Assembly (NCBI RefSeq): GCF_019599045.1
Contig: NZ_CP080623.1
Span: 3,548,262-3,612,261, forward strand
Source: Roseovarius sp. SCSIO 43702
GTDB lineage: Bacteria > Pseudomonadota > Alphaproteobacteria > Rhodobacterales > Rhodobacteraceae
DNA: 64,000 nt
Reading direction: 5' to 3'
Of the stretch, positions 18,568 through 27,661 are shown in pieces; positions within the stretch are counted from its first letter, which is position 1, and each line of letters starts with the position of its first letter. The notes beneath the pieces are model-generated. The model saw nothing but the letters and a program-made list of their open reading frames with translations. It had not been told where the DNA came from and did no database searches. The position numbers and the translations under genes were made by a program.

Positions 18568-21210
18568 TCATGCGCGTTCAGGCGGGGCGAGCCAAAGAAT
18601 GATCTGACCACCGATCATTGTGACGAGGCTGAAACCCGCGGCCACGGCCAGACCGTGCGTCCCCGGCGAGGGAAGACGCAAGACATCCGACAAACCCGGA
18701 AGCCAGATCGCGGCGGCAATCAAGCCAAGACAGAGCGCGGTCGCGCCCCAGACCCACGGGTTGCGCGTGACCTCGTTGCGCAGCACGCCCGCCCCAGGCG
18801 CGCGCATGTTGAACGCGTTCCAGACCTGCGCCAACGCAAGCGTGACGAAAGCCACGGTGATCGACTGCGCCGCCGGCAGGTTCAGGCTATGAAGGGAGAC
18901 AACGAAAGCCCCGAGCGTGGCGAGCGTGATCACCGCGCCCATAAGGGCAATGAAACCCCACCGCCGGTTGTCGATGATCGGTTCCGACGGATTGCGCGGA
19001 GGGCGGTCCATCACCGTATCGTCCCCCTTTCCAAGCCCCAGTGCGAAGGCGGGGAAGACGTCGGTCACCAGGTTCAGGAACAGGATCTGCAACGGCAGGA
19101 GCGGTGCGGGCAGCCCGGCCCCGACCGCGACGCCCACCACCAAAACCTCACTGACGTTGCATGACATGAGATAGACGACGAACTTGCGGATGTTGCCGAA
19201 GATCACCCGCCCCTGGCGCATCGCCATGATGATCGTGGCGAAGGCGTCGTCGTTCAGCACCATCTGCGCGGCTTCGCGGGCCACCTGCGTGCCGCGCTGA
19301 CCCATGGCGATGCCGATATCCGCCTTCTTGAGAGCCGGCGCATCGTTGACGCCATCGCCTGTCATCGCCACGATCTGCCCGCTTTTCTGGTAAAGCGTCA
19401 CGATCTTCAGCTTGTCGGCCGGGGCGACACGGGCAAAGACATCCGCCGCCAGAAGCCGCGCACGGTCCTGCTCGCTCGGGGTGTCAAGATCCATGTCGCG
19501 GATATCGGCTCCTTCCAGCACGCTCAACTCGCCCTCGATCAGCCCGGCCTGACGCGCGATCTCGGCCGCCGTGTCGGCGTGATCTCCGGTCATCATCACC
19601 ACCCGCACACCCGCCCGCCGGCTGGCGGCAATGGCATCGGCCACATCGTCGCGGATCGGATCGGAGAGACACACCATCCCGATCAGCATCAGGCCCCGGT
19701 CGGGCGCAGCGTCGGGATCCGCGGTCTTGGTCGCCAGGCCCAGAAGGCGCAACCCCCGCGCGGCCTGTGCATGAACTCGGTCGGCCCAGTCGGCGCGGTC
19801 CGCGTCGCTCAGGGGTCGCGGGCCCTCGGCCGTGATGACCCGGTCGCAGGCCGCCAGCACCGCCTCCGGCGCCCCCTTGACGGCGAAGACGGCCCCGTCA
19901 GGCGCGTCATGGACCGTGGCCATCATCTTGGTGTCGGGATCGAAGGGATGCTGCCTTTCTTCGGGACAGTCCTGCAACAGGTCCTGCCGTGGGCGCCCGG
20001 CCTTTTGGGCCGCTTCCAGAAGCGCCAGTTCCATCGGGTCGCCCACGCGCTCGCCGCCATCCCCGAGACTCGCGCCGTTGCACATCGCGCCGACGCTGAT
20101 CGCCAAGGCGAGGGGTTCATCATCGGGCGACTCGGCCACATCCGAGGCCGCGACATCGCCCGAGGCCAGCAGGTAACCCGCCACACTCATCCGGTTTTCC
20201 GTCAGCGTGCCGGTCTTGTCGGTCAGGATGATCGTGGTGGAGCCCAAGGTTTCAACCGCCGACAGCCGCGACAGAAGCGCGTTGCGCTGCGCCATCCGCC
20301 ACATGCCGCGCGCCAGGCACAGCGTCGCCACGACCGGCAGGCCCTCGGGTACCGCCGCCACGGCCAGCGCGATCCCGGTCTCGACCATCTGGGTCAGCGG
20401 CTGACCCCGCGAAATGCCCGCGATGACGATAAGCGCGGCCAGCGCCAGGGTGAGCCACACCAGCTTGTGCCCCAGCCTGTCAAGGCGCTGTTCCAACGGT
20501 GAAGCGTCGGCTTCGGCCTCTTGGGTCAGCGCACTGATCATGCCCAATTGGGTCGTCATTCCGGTGCCGGTGACGACTGCCTCGCCGGTTCCCTGCGTAA
20601 CGGACGATCCCTTGAACACCATGTTCGTGCGCTCGGCGACCACCGTGTCACCCGGGACGGCATCGGTCTGCTTGAGAACGGGCACGGACTCGCCCGTCAG
20701 CACGGATTCGTCCACATGCAGATTGGAAACCTGCACCAACCGCATATCCGCCGTCACGATGTCACCGGCATCGAGCAAGACCACGTCGCCCGGCACAAGC
20801 GCCTCCGCATCGACCAGGCAGGTCTCGCCCTCACGTCGCACCCTTGCCGTCACCCGGGCAATCTTGTGGAGCGCCTCCATCGAGCGCGCGGCCCGCAATT
20901 CGGTGAAGAACCCGATCGCGCCATTGATCAGGAGAACTCCGACAATCGCCAGCGCCTCGACCACGTCCCCGAGGAACAGCGAGAAACCGGCAGCCGCGGC
21001 CAGAAGCCAGACGATGATGCCCTGAAACTGGTGGATCAGGATGGAGAGCGTGCTCTTGGCCGCCTGTCTGTGAAGCGTATTCGGCCCGAACTGTGCTCTG
21101 CGCTCGTCCATCTCGGCACCCTGCAAGCCCACGGCGGGATCGACGCCAAGTTCGGCGACGACAGTGCCAACATCCCGGGAAAAAGCGGCTTGCTCGGTCG
21201 GTGCGTTCAT
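18568..21210 (-). CDS. Cation-transporting P-type ATPase (type II, SERCA/PMCA-like)
   Basis: Inner-membrane ATP-driven cation pump, 880 residues. Motifs: actuator TGES at 162-165, PEGLP in TM4 at 278-282, phosphorylation site DKTGT starting at D321, and hinge GDGVNDAP near 610; TM6 shows NLVTDVFPAFALG. PEGLP and the TM6 pattern place it with Ca2+/Mn2+-type P-II pumps, but cation identity is not certain. ATG 21210 gives the normal cytosolic N-terminus; an upstream in-frame start would lie on the FNR-type box. It is encoded just upstream of the arc operon, and a related pump in Pseudomonas is known to be anoxia-regulated. Confidence 0.92.
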   Translation of the reverse strand: MNAPTEQAAFSRDVGTVVAELGVDPAVGLQGAEMDERRAQFGPNTLHRQAAKSTLSILIHQFQGIIVWLLAAAAGFSLFLGDVVEALAIVGVLLINGAIGFFTELRAARSMEALHKIARVTARVRREGETCLVDAEALVPGDVVLLDAGDIVTADMRLVQVSNLHVDESVLTGESVPVLKQTDAVPGDTVVAERTNMVFKGSSVTQGTGEAVVTGTGMTTQLGMISALTQEAEADASPLEQRLDRLGHKLVWLTLALAALIVIAGISRGQPLTQMVETGIALAVAAVPEGLPVVATLCLARGMWRMAQRNALLSRLSAVETLGSTTIILTDKTGTLTENRMSVAGYLLASGDVAASDVAESPDDEPLALAISVGAMCNGASLGDGGERVGDPMELALLEAAQKAGRPRQDLLQDCPEERQHPFDPDTKMMATVHDAPDGAVFAVKGAPEAVLAACDRVITAEGPRPLSDADRADWADRVHAQAARGLRLLGLATKTADPDAAPDRGLMLIGMVCLSDPIRDDVADAIAASRRAGVRVVMMTGDHADTAAEIARQAGLIEGELSVLEGADIRDMDLDTPSEQDRARLLAADVFARVAPADKLKIVTLYQKSGQIVAMTGDGVNDAPALKKADIGIAMGQRGTQVAREAAQMVLNDDAFATIIMAMRQGRVIFGNIRKFVVYLMSCNVSEVLVVGVAVGAGLPAPLLPLQILFLNLVTDVFPAFALGLGKGDDTVMDRPPRNPSEPIIDNRRWGFIALMGAVITLATLGAFVVSLHSLNLPAAQSITVAFVTLALAQVWNAFNMRAPGAGVLRNEVTRNPWVWGATALCLGLIAAAIWLPGLSDVLRLPSPGTHGLAVAAGFSLVTMIGGQIILWLAPPERA

Positions 21211-21270
21211 TGGAAGAATCCAACAGTTGCTGTTCCGCGACCGACCTATCTCAGTCCGGAGTGGCGCCAA

Positions 21271-21284
21271 TTAACGCAGATCAA
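21271..21284. promoter_or_regulatory. FNR/CRP-type box upstream of the P-type ATPase
   Basis: On the minus strand this reads TTGATCTGCGTTAA: a consensus FNR half-site TTGAT, N4, then GTTAA. It is 61 nt upstream of the ATPase start codon, nearly the same distance as the box before the arc operon (64 nt), so the two transcription units are probably co-regulated. Confidence 0.6.
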
Positions 21285-21346
21285 TCGGCCGGGGAAAGAA
21301 TAGAGCCAACAGCGCGAATTACGTAAGCAGGGCCACGACGGGCATG

Positions 21347-21997
21347 TCAGCCTCGCCCGGCAGTGGGCGTGTCCGCTTCGATACCGCGTCTGTAGATGCC
21401 AAAGACCCGCGGTGCATCGGCGCGCATCCGGTCCATGTCGCCGGAGATCAGGGATTGCATCACAAGCCCCTGAATCGTACCGATAAAAAGGGTGGCTGCT
21501 GCTTCGACATCGAGGTCGCTGCGCAGCTCGCCGCTGGCCTTGCCGTCCGCGATCACGCCGCGGAGCCGTTCCGCATATTGTTTCATCATGCTTTGCGCCA
21601 GCCGTTTGGCCGGCGTCTTTCGCGCGCCTTGGAGCTCTCCGAACAACATCCGCGGCGCGCCCGGATGATCGGCGACGAAGGCGATATGAGCGAGGAACAT
21701 CGCCTCCATCTTCTCTCTCGGCGACGCGATATCCCCGGCGGCGCGATCAAGCCGCGCCATCAGGTTCTTCGCCACCCAATCCATGACCGCTTTCCAGATG
21801 GCATCCTTGTTCGGGAAATGGCGAAAGATCGCCCCCTGTGTCAGCTTCATGTGCTTCGCGATGGCGGCCGTCGTTATGCTGTCCGGATTGGAAGAGCCTG
21901 CGAGGTCGATGACGGCTTCAACGGTGATGTTCCGACGCTCTTCCGCCGGGATTTTTTTCGGTCTTGTCCTGGTCAACAGCCTGCCTCCGCCTGCCAT
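21347..21997 (-). CDS. TetR/AcrR family transcriptional repressor
   Basis: Dimeric DNA-binding regulator. The HTH occupies about residues 15-60 (VEAVIDLAGSSNPDSITTAAIAKHMKLTQGAIFRHFPNKDAIWKAV), followed by an all-helical ligand domain. A GTG seven codons earlier is possible, but ATG 21997 has a GGGG stretch 8 nt upstream. The operator in the region upstream is nearly identical to one before the RND efflux operon, so this is most likely the local repressor of that pump and of itself. The cytochrome c' gene between them may also be affected. Confidence 0.9.
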   Translation of the reverse strand: MAGGGRLLTRTRPKKIPAEERRNITVEAVIDLAGSSNPDSITTAAIAKHMKLTQGAIFRHFPNKDAIWKAVMDWVAKNLMARLDRAAGDIASPREKMEAMFLAHIAFVADHPGAPRMLFGELQGARKTPAKRLAQSMMKQYAERLRGVIADGKASGELRSDLDVEAAATLFIGTIQGLVMQSLISGDMDRMRADAPRVFGIYRRGIEADTPTAGRG

Positions 21998-22055
21998 CCG
22001 CGCAGCCCCGCCTGTCACCGTATCGACAATCGAATTGGCGACACATCTTGGCTTG

Positions 22056-22089
22056 GAATCAACATAGCAACCAATTACTATCTTGATTC
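22056..22089. promoter_or_regulatory. TetR operator in the tetR/cytochrome c' intergenic region
   Basis: The core on the plus strand is ATAGCAACCAATTACTAT (22064-22081), with ATAGnA/TACTAT arms, flanked by perfect outer arms GAATCAA (22056-22062) and TTGATTC (22083-22089). The 18-bp core matches the site at 27270-27287 in 15 of 18 positions. It lies 67 nt upstream of tetR. Confidence 0.7.
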
Positions 22090-22246
22090 GTGGTTGTCCA
22101 TAGCCAACCAGCGAAGGGATATCCAGGTGACGGCCGTCCTCGTCGCGCTCCCGGCGGACTCGCGGTCCTCACTCCGGTCGGGTCGATCGGGAGTCGCAAG
22201 GCGACCATCGCCGAAACATGCATTCACCAACGAAAGGGAACCCAAG

Positions 22247-22735
22247 ATGCAGCGGTATGAACGGACAGGACGGACGCGGCTTCTCGCCGCCACGATCGCG
22301 GGAACGCTCGGCTTGGCGGTTGCATTACCCGCAGTCGGTGAGGAGATGAGCCCGGTTTCCCCGGACTTGACGCCCAAGCTGCGGGACCTGCTTCGCCAGG
22401 AGATGCAGTCGATCGAACAGGCCAGCAAGGACATCCTCTCGGCGCTGATCGCCGGCGACGATGCCAGGGTCGCGGACCTGGCGCAGCAGATCCACGACAG
22501 TTTCATTCTGCAGCAATCCATGACACCAGAGGACAAGCAGGACCTGATGGCTGCAGTGCCCGAGAACTTCGTGGCACGAGACAAGGCCTTTCACCGGCTT
22601 TCGGCCGATCTTGCGCAAGCGGGCCGCGATGGTGACCGGGGCGCGCAGCATGCCGAGTTCGGCCGGATGATCGAGGCTTGCACAGCCTGCCACGCCCGAT
22701 ACGCGACCGATCGCTTTCCGATGCTGGCGGAATAA
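22247..22735 (+). CDS. Cytochrome c' family protein
   Basis: Periplasmic c-type haem protein of the four-helix cytochrome c' type. The signal peptide covers about residues 1-31 (LLAATIAGTLGLAVALPAVG), and a single haem site CTACH is at 145-149 near the C-terminus, as in cytochrome c'. 162 residues. AAGGGA lies 7 nt before ATG 22247; longer in-frame starts overlap tetR and are rejected. It is divergent from tetR and its 3' end faces the RND operon. Electron transfer or NO/toxicant binding are family possibilities that cannot be decided here. Confidence 0.82.
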   Translation: MQRYERTGRTRLLAATIAGTLGLAVALPAVGEEMSPVSPDLTPKLRDLLRQEMQSIEQASKDILSALIAGDDARVADLAQQIHDSFILQQSMTPEDKQDLMAAVPENFVARDKAFHRLSADLAQAGRDGDRGAQHAEFGRMIEACTACHARYATDRFPMLAE

Positions 22736-22762
22736 CGCAGAGAAAAGCCGCCTGCTTCGTCG

Positions 22763-25700
22763 TCAAGATGTCGGGACACGGCTCACCGGCGTCCGCCCGG
22801 CCCGCGCCAGCCCCATGTCCGCGAGTATGGCGTAGAAGGCAGGAAGGACGATCAGCACGAGGATCGTGGCCGAGAAGAGGCCGAAGACCACCGAGATCAC
22901 CAGCGGCTTCAACGTCTGCGCCTGTGTGCTGGTTTCCAGCAGCAGCGGGACCAATCCCATCACGGTGGTCGAGACCGACATCAGGATCGGGCGGAACCGG
23001 GCGCGGCTGGCTTCACCTGCGGCGCGGGCCACATCCATTCCTTCGGTGATGCGGAGCTTGATGACCTGCACCAGAAGGATGGCGTTGTTGACCACGATTC
23101 CCGCCAGCGAGGCTGCGCCGATAAGCGACGGCATCGAGATGTTGTAACCCATGATCAGATGTCCGGCCACGACGCCGATGAAGGCCAGCGGAATCGACAG
23201 CATCACGATCACCGGCTCCACATAGCTGCGGAACTGGAAAGAAAGCACGACGTAGATCCCGATCAGCCCGATCAGGAAGCCGCGCAGGATCGAGGCAACG
23301 GTTTCGGCGGAATTGGCGCTCTGCCCGCCGATCTCGAAACTCAGACCGGGCATGTCGGAGATCAGTCGCGGCAGGAAGCCGTTCGCCAGTTCCGCCACTA
23401 TGGCGTCGGCGTTGCCGATGCGGGTATCCACGTCGGCCTGCACCGTCACGGTGCGTTGCCCGTCGACATGATTGATCGCAGACCATCCCCGTGCCGCATC
23501 GATATGCACCACGGTCGAGAGCGGCACCGCCTGCCCGTCAGGCAGCGTGATGGTGAAGTCGCGCAGGTCGTCCCGCGAGTTACGATCGTCCTCTGCCTGC
23601 TCCAGTTGCAACTCGTAAGAGATGTCGCCCTGCTGGACAGTGGTGATCACCCTCCCCAGGAAGGCAGCGCCGACCTGATCGGCCACGTCGCGCGCGCTCA
23701 ATCCCAGCCCGGCAGCACCCTCGGCCATGCGGAGGCGCAGCTCGGGCTTCCCGGGACGCAGGTCGTGTATCGCGTTGAACACGCCGGCATAGCTCCGCGT
23801 CTCGGCCAGCAGCAGGTCGGCGGCCTCCGCGAGCCGATCGAGGTCCGGCCCGGACAACCGGATCTCGATGGCGATCCCCTGTGGTCCAAGTCCCGGCTCG
23901 GTCAACAGGATCGCGATGGCGCCGGGCACATCGCCGATCTCCGCGCGCCAAAGTGTCACGATCTGGTCCAGGGTGACGGTCCGCCTTTCAGCGCTCAGGA
24001 GGTCGGCGGCGATGGTGGCGACATGCGGACCGGATTCGCCCGCCGTGGCATTGTGGTTGAACCGCGTCTGCACCGATCGCACCAGTACCGCGCTATCAGG
24101 TTGGTCGGGCGTGAGTGCGGCGTTGACCCTATCAAGGGCCGCGCTCACCCGCTCTGCCACCTCCTCGGTACGGGCCAGCGGCGCGCCTTGCGGCATGAGG
24201 ATACGCGCCTCGATCACGTCGCCGTCGATAGCCGGGATCGCCTCGCGCTTGAGATGCCCCCCCGCCAGCAGGGCGGCGGTTCCGATCATCGCGGCGATGG
24301 TCAGCCCGGTCACGAGGTAGCGCCAGCGGATCGCGAGATCCGCCAGCCCGCCGATCCGTCGTTCGCGGAATCGCTCGAACCGCGCATCGAACGCCGCGCG
24401 GAACCGCGAGGACGGCTTATCGGCTCCTTTCAGCCCGTGGCCCAAGTGATGCGGCAGCACCCAGAACGCCTCAGCCAGGCTTGCCGCAAGGGCCGCGATC
24501 AGTACCAGTGGCACCACTTCGAGGATGGCCCCCAGCTCCCCGGCGAGAAAGGCCAGCGGGCCGAATACCGCGATGGTGGTCGCGAAGGAGGACAGCACCC
24601 CCGGCATCACCGACAACGTGCCCGTCACCGCCGCCTCCGCGCGTGAGGCCCCGCGTGCGGCCGCCTCGGAGATGGCGTCGGAGATTACAATGGAATCGTC
24701 CATCACGATCCCAATCGCCATCAGCAGCGCCACAAGCGTCATCATGTTCAGTGACAGGCCCAGCAACGCCATCGCGGCGAAGGCGCCCATGAAGGCCACC
24801 GGCAGGCCCATCGCCGCCCAGATCGCGAAGCCGGGGCGAAAGAAGACACTCATTATCGCGACGACCAGTATCAGGCCCAGCACGCCGTTCTCGACAAGCA
24901 TCGTCAGCCGGTCGCGCACGATGCTGGTCATGTCCTTGACAACCTCCAACCGGAGTGTGTCCGGCAGAACGTCGCGCTCGGCCGCCACCAGGTCACCGAC
25001 GCTGTTGAAGACCTTCAGCGCATCGGCACCCAGTGCCTTGTTCACCTGAAGGAAAGCCGCGCGCTGTCCATCCAGCAATGCGCGTTCCTCTTCGGGGTTA
25101 TAACGTTCTGTAATCGTCGCGATCTGGCCAAGGGTCAGTTCGGCGCCGTTCGGCCGCGACGTCACCACGAGTGCATCGAGCTCGGCGGCGCTGCGCCTCT
25201 CATCCGTGAAACGCAGACTTATCTCGCGATCAGGGGTTTCAAGCGTGCCAAGAGGGCGGTCGATACTTTGTGCGCCGATGGTCTCGGCCAACCCGGCGAC
25301 TGTCAGACCATGCTGCTCCATCACGGCGCGGGGAACGGTGATACGGAACTGCCGCTCACCGAAACCCGAAAGCGTCACTTTCGCCACCCCGGAAAGGGCA
25401 GACAGCTTGTCCTGAAGCTCCGTCGCGTAGCGCTCCAGGTGAGCGGGCGGCAAGTCGCCCGCGATGGCGACCGAGGTGACGTTGTCGGTGCGGTGAAGCT
25501 CGCGCACGATGGCGGGATCGGCCTGGTCGGGGAAATCGTCGATCGCCGTCACCTCGGTACGGACGTCATTGACGAAGCGCTCGGCATCGGCGCCTGCCTC
25601 CATCGTGGCGACGGCCCGCGCGATGCCGCCCTGCGCGGTGCAAGTCAGTTCGTTCAGGTTCTCGACGCTTTCGACCGCATCCCAGATGCGGCGGCAGATG

Positions 25701-25879
25701 GCATCCTCGACCTCCTCGGCAGTGGCACCGCGATAGACAACGCTGATCTGCGCCTCGGTGGGGCGGAAATCGGGGAAGGTTTCGCGCTTCAGCGTCGGCG
25801 CGGCCATCAGACCAGCCGCGAAGATGAGCACGAGCAGAAGGTTGGCCGCGGTGGGATGCAAGGCGAACCAGCGGATCAT
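22763..25879 (-). CDS. RND efflux transporter, inner-membrane permease (AcrB-like)
   Basis: Proton-driven trimeric efflux pump component, 1038 residues, with two halves each containing one TM helix, a large periplasmic loop and a TM bundle. It starts MIRWFALHPTAANLLLVLIFAAGL; the TM4 proton-relay aspartates are in GIVMDDSIV, and the second-half bundle has PLAFIGVVAGHLIMGYNISMPSLIG. The conserved LKRETFPDF shows the metal/multidrug-like HAE family pattern. Its start overlaps the adaptor stop by 4 nt. No outer-membrane channel gene is next to it in the window. Confidence 0.94.
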   Translation of the reverse strand: MIRWFALHPTAANLLLVLIFAAGLMAAPTLKRETFPDFRPTEAQISVVYRGATAEEVEDAICRRIWDAVESVENLNELTCTAQGGIARAVATMEAGADAERFVNDVRTEVTAIDDFPDQADPAIVRELHRTDNVTSVAIAGDLPPAHLERYATELQDKLSALSGVAKVTLSGFGERQFRITVPRAVMEQHGLTVAGLAETIGAQSIDRPLGTLETPDREISLRFTDERRSAAELDALVVTSRPNGAELTLGQIATITERYNPEEERALLDGQRAAFLQVNKALGADALKVFNSVGDLVAAERDVLPDTLRLEVVKDMTSIVRDRLTMLVENGVLGLILVVAIMSVFFRPGFAIWAAMGLPVAFMGAFAAMALLGLSLNMMTLVALLMAIGIVMDDSIVISDAISEAAARGASRAEAAVTGTLSVMPGVLSSFATTIAVFGPLAFLAGELGAILEVVPLVLIAALAASLAEAFWVLPHHLGHGLKGADKPSSRFRAAFDARFERFRERRIGGLADLAIRWRYLVTGLTIAAMIGTAALLAGGHLKREAIPAIDGDVIEARILMPQGAPLARTEEVAERVSAALDRVNAALTPDQPDSAVLVRSVQTRFNHNATAGESGPHVATIAADLLSAERRTVTLDQIVTLWRAEIGDVPGAIAILLTEPGLGPQGIAIEIRLSGPDLDRLAEAADLLLAETRSYAGVFNAIHDLRPGKPELRLRMAEGAAGLGLSARDVADQVGAAFLGRVITTVQQGDISYELQLEQAEDDRNSRDDLRDFTITLPDGQAVPLSTVVHIDAARGWSAINHVDGQRTVTVQADVDTRIGNADAIVAELANGFLPRLISDMPGLSFEIGGQSANSAETVASILRGFLIGLIGIYVVLSFQFRSYVEPVIVMLSIPLAFIGVVAGHLIMGYNISMPSLIGAASLAGIVVNNAILLVQVIKLRITEGMDVARAAGEASRARFRPILMSVSTTVMGLVPLLLETSTQAQTLKPLVISVVFGLFSATILVLIVLPAFYAILADMGLARAGRTPVSRVPTS

Positions 25880-27183
25880 TCCGATCGCTCCGCCGATTTC
25901 ACGAGCATGCCGGGGATCGCCGGCATCAGGTCGTCGAGGATCACTTCCTCGCCCGGCGCGATGCCGTCCGTCAGCATTGCCATCCCGCCCTGCCTCCAGT
26001 CGACCGTGACCGCGCGCTGTTCCAGCCTCCCCGCGTCATTCCGCAAGTAAACGATATCGCCCTCGTGAACCGCGCTGGCCGGCACGGTCACCCGATCATC
26101 GCCCGCCGGTCCCGTCAGGATCACCTCGACATACATGTTCGGCACTAGCGGCAGGCGCAGCGGCGGGTTCGCCCCGGCATAGGGATCGTCGACCGCGATA
26201 ATCGCCGGCACCGATCGTGCCTGAGGGTCAAGTGCGCTTTCCACCCGCACCAACCGGCCGGTCCAGACCTGCGAAGGGTCCGAGACCAGCCGCACCTCGG
26301 CAGAAACGTTCGCGAAGCGCTCGGGCATCCTTGCGGGGGTCATTGGATCACCGTCGGCGGCTCCGCGCAGCAGGCGCCGGAAGGACTGGACCGGCATCTG
26401 CGCGGTGATCTCGGCGCGACCGATATCATCGGCCGACACCAGCGGCTGCCCGGTCGCCACGTATTGGTGGCGCTCGACATGTACCTTTCCGACCCTGAGA
26501 TCGAAGGGCGCCACGATCTCGGTCTTGGCAAGGTCGCGCCGTGCACGGGCCAGCTTCGCCTCCGTGCGCGCCATCTGCGCATCCACCCGGGCGCGGCGCG
26601 ACGGGATCAGCGCACGCGCGTTGCGCAATTCTTCCACGCTCCGGCGCACCTGCAGGGTTGTGCGCTCCTGCGCGTCGAGCGCCGATTGCGTCGCCACGCC
26701 ACGCCCGGCGAGGTCGCGAATGCGCGCGAGTTCGGCGCTGGCCAGCGCCAACCGTTCTTCCTCGAGCGCGAGCAGTCCGGCGGTATTCGCCTCGTCGACA
26801 GCGAGTTGCGCGGCGTCTGCGTGCAATGCGGCCCGATCGGCTTCTGCCTCGGCAACGGCCAGTTCATAGGCGGTCGGGTCGATCCGCAGAACCGTGGTTC
26901 CTCCGGGAATGACATTGCCGGTCTCCAGATCAGGATGCCGCCAGGTGACGGTTCCAGCGACCTCGGCCACCGCTTCCCAGTTGCGGGCCGCCTTCACGTT
27001 CCCATATCCACGCGCCACGGTTTTCACCTGCCTCGCCTCCGCCGTAAGGATACGGGCGACGACGCTGCGTTCGGTCTGTTCGATCCGTTCGGGGGCCTCC
27101 GCCGCCAGCATCAGCCAAACGGCGATACCGACGCCCAACGCGATCGGCGGAAGGATCCACAATGAACGTCGAATCTTCATCAT
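25876..27183 (-). CDS. RND efflux periplasmic adaptor (membrane fusion protein)
   Basis: Lipoyl/hairpin/beta-barrel adaptor linking the pump to an outer-membrane channel. A single N-terminal TM anchor (WILPPIALGVGIAVWLMLAA) is followed by a long alpha-hairpin coiled coil (~100-210) and the barrel segment with APFDLRVGKVHVERHQYVATGQPLV. AAGGAG precedes the tandem ATGs (27183/27180). It is coupled to the permease by an ATGA overlap. The TetR-type operator lies 87 nt upstream. Confidence 0.92.
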   Translation of the reverse strand: MMKIRRSLWILPPIALGVGIAVWLMLAAEAPERIEQTERSVVARILTAEARQVKTVARGYGNVKAARNWEAVAEVAGTVTWRHPDLETGNVIPGGTTVLRIDPTAYELAVAEAEADRAALHADAAQLAVDEANTAGLLALEEERLALASAELARIRDLAGRGVATQSALDAQERTTLQVRRSVEELRNARALIPSRRARVDAQMARTEAKLARARRDLAKTEIVAPFDLRVGKVHVERHQYVATGQPLVSADDIGRAEITAQMPVQSFRRLLRGAADGDPMTPARMPERFANVSAEVRLVSDPSQVWTGRLVRVESALDPQARSVPAIIAVDDPYAGANPPLRLPLVPNMYVEVILTGPAGDDRVTVPASAVHEGDIVYLRNDAGRLEQRAVTVDWRQGGMAMLTDGIAPGEEVILDDLMPAIPGMLVKSAERSE

Positions 27184-27269
27184 CCGTCTCCTTCGGCCTG
27201 CTGCCCGAGCGGACGTCACGGGAAGCAGCGAGCGCGATGTCGTGGCGGATGACGCCGAGCCCACATTAG

Positions 27270-27287
27270 ATAGTATCCACTTACTAT
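27270..27287. promoter_or_regulatory. TetR operator upstream of the RND efflux operon
   Basis: The 18-bp sequence ATAGTATCCACTTACTAT has arms ATAGTA/TACTAT and is 15/18 identical to the operator before tetR. The rest of the gap from 27184 to 27564 shows no convincing gene. Confidence 0.7.
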
Positions 27288-27564
27288 TTCAAGTCTCCCG
27301 ATGCAATGGTATTCGCCCGGACGACGAGACCGGGCTCGGTGTTCGCACCGTCCGCTGCGAACCGGCGTCCGGATGCGCGATCCACTCGAGGCCGCTATCG
27401 GCGATGGTAGATAGATCCCAGCGAAGACGCTCGAGGGACGCACCTCTGGACGCCTTTGACATCAGGCTATCGGATGATAGCGACCAATACACGACACGCT
27501 TTCAGACCGAGGGGAACCACCCCCGGATACTCCCACGCGGCCCGCGCGGACGTGAGCCAGAAAT

Positions 27565-27602
27565 GCGAAAACCTCCGCGGCAAAGCCTGCGGAGGTTTTC
27601 GC
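27565..27602 (-). terminator. Strong intrinsic terminator beside the tRNA-fMet fragment
   Basis: A 14-bp perfect stem (GCGAAAACCTCCGC/GCGGAGGTTTTCGC) with a 10-nt loop and AAAA/TTTT inside the arms, so it can work on both strands. It directly follows the 3' end of the tRNA on the minus strand and is probably the original chromosomal terminator of tRNA-fMet, left outside the integrated element. Confidence 0.8.
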
Positions 27603-27614
27603 AAATAATATGGT

Positions 27615-27661
27615 TGGTTGCGGGGGTAGGATTTGAACCTACGACCTTCAGGTTATGAGCC
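27615..27661 (-). other. attL: 3' fragment of tRNA-fMet (CAT) at the left end of the prophage
   Basis: On the minus strand this reads from GGCTCATAACC through the T-arm GGTTCAAATCC to the acceptor CCCCGCA, A and encoded CCA. It is the 3' half of an initiator tRNA (anticodon CAT; A at position 72, consistent with the C1-A72 mismatch of initiators). Just 5' of it, where the rest of the anticodon stem and D-arm should be, the sequence becomes unrelated AT-rich DNA. This is the remnant left when an element integrates into the tRNA 3' end; the intact tRNA should be at the far (right) end. Confidence 0.85.
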
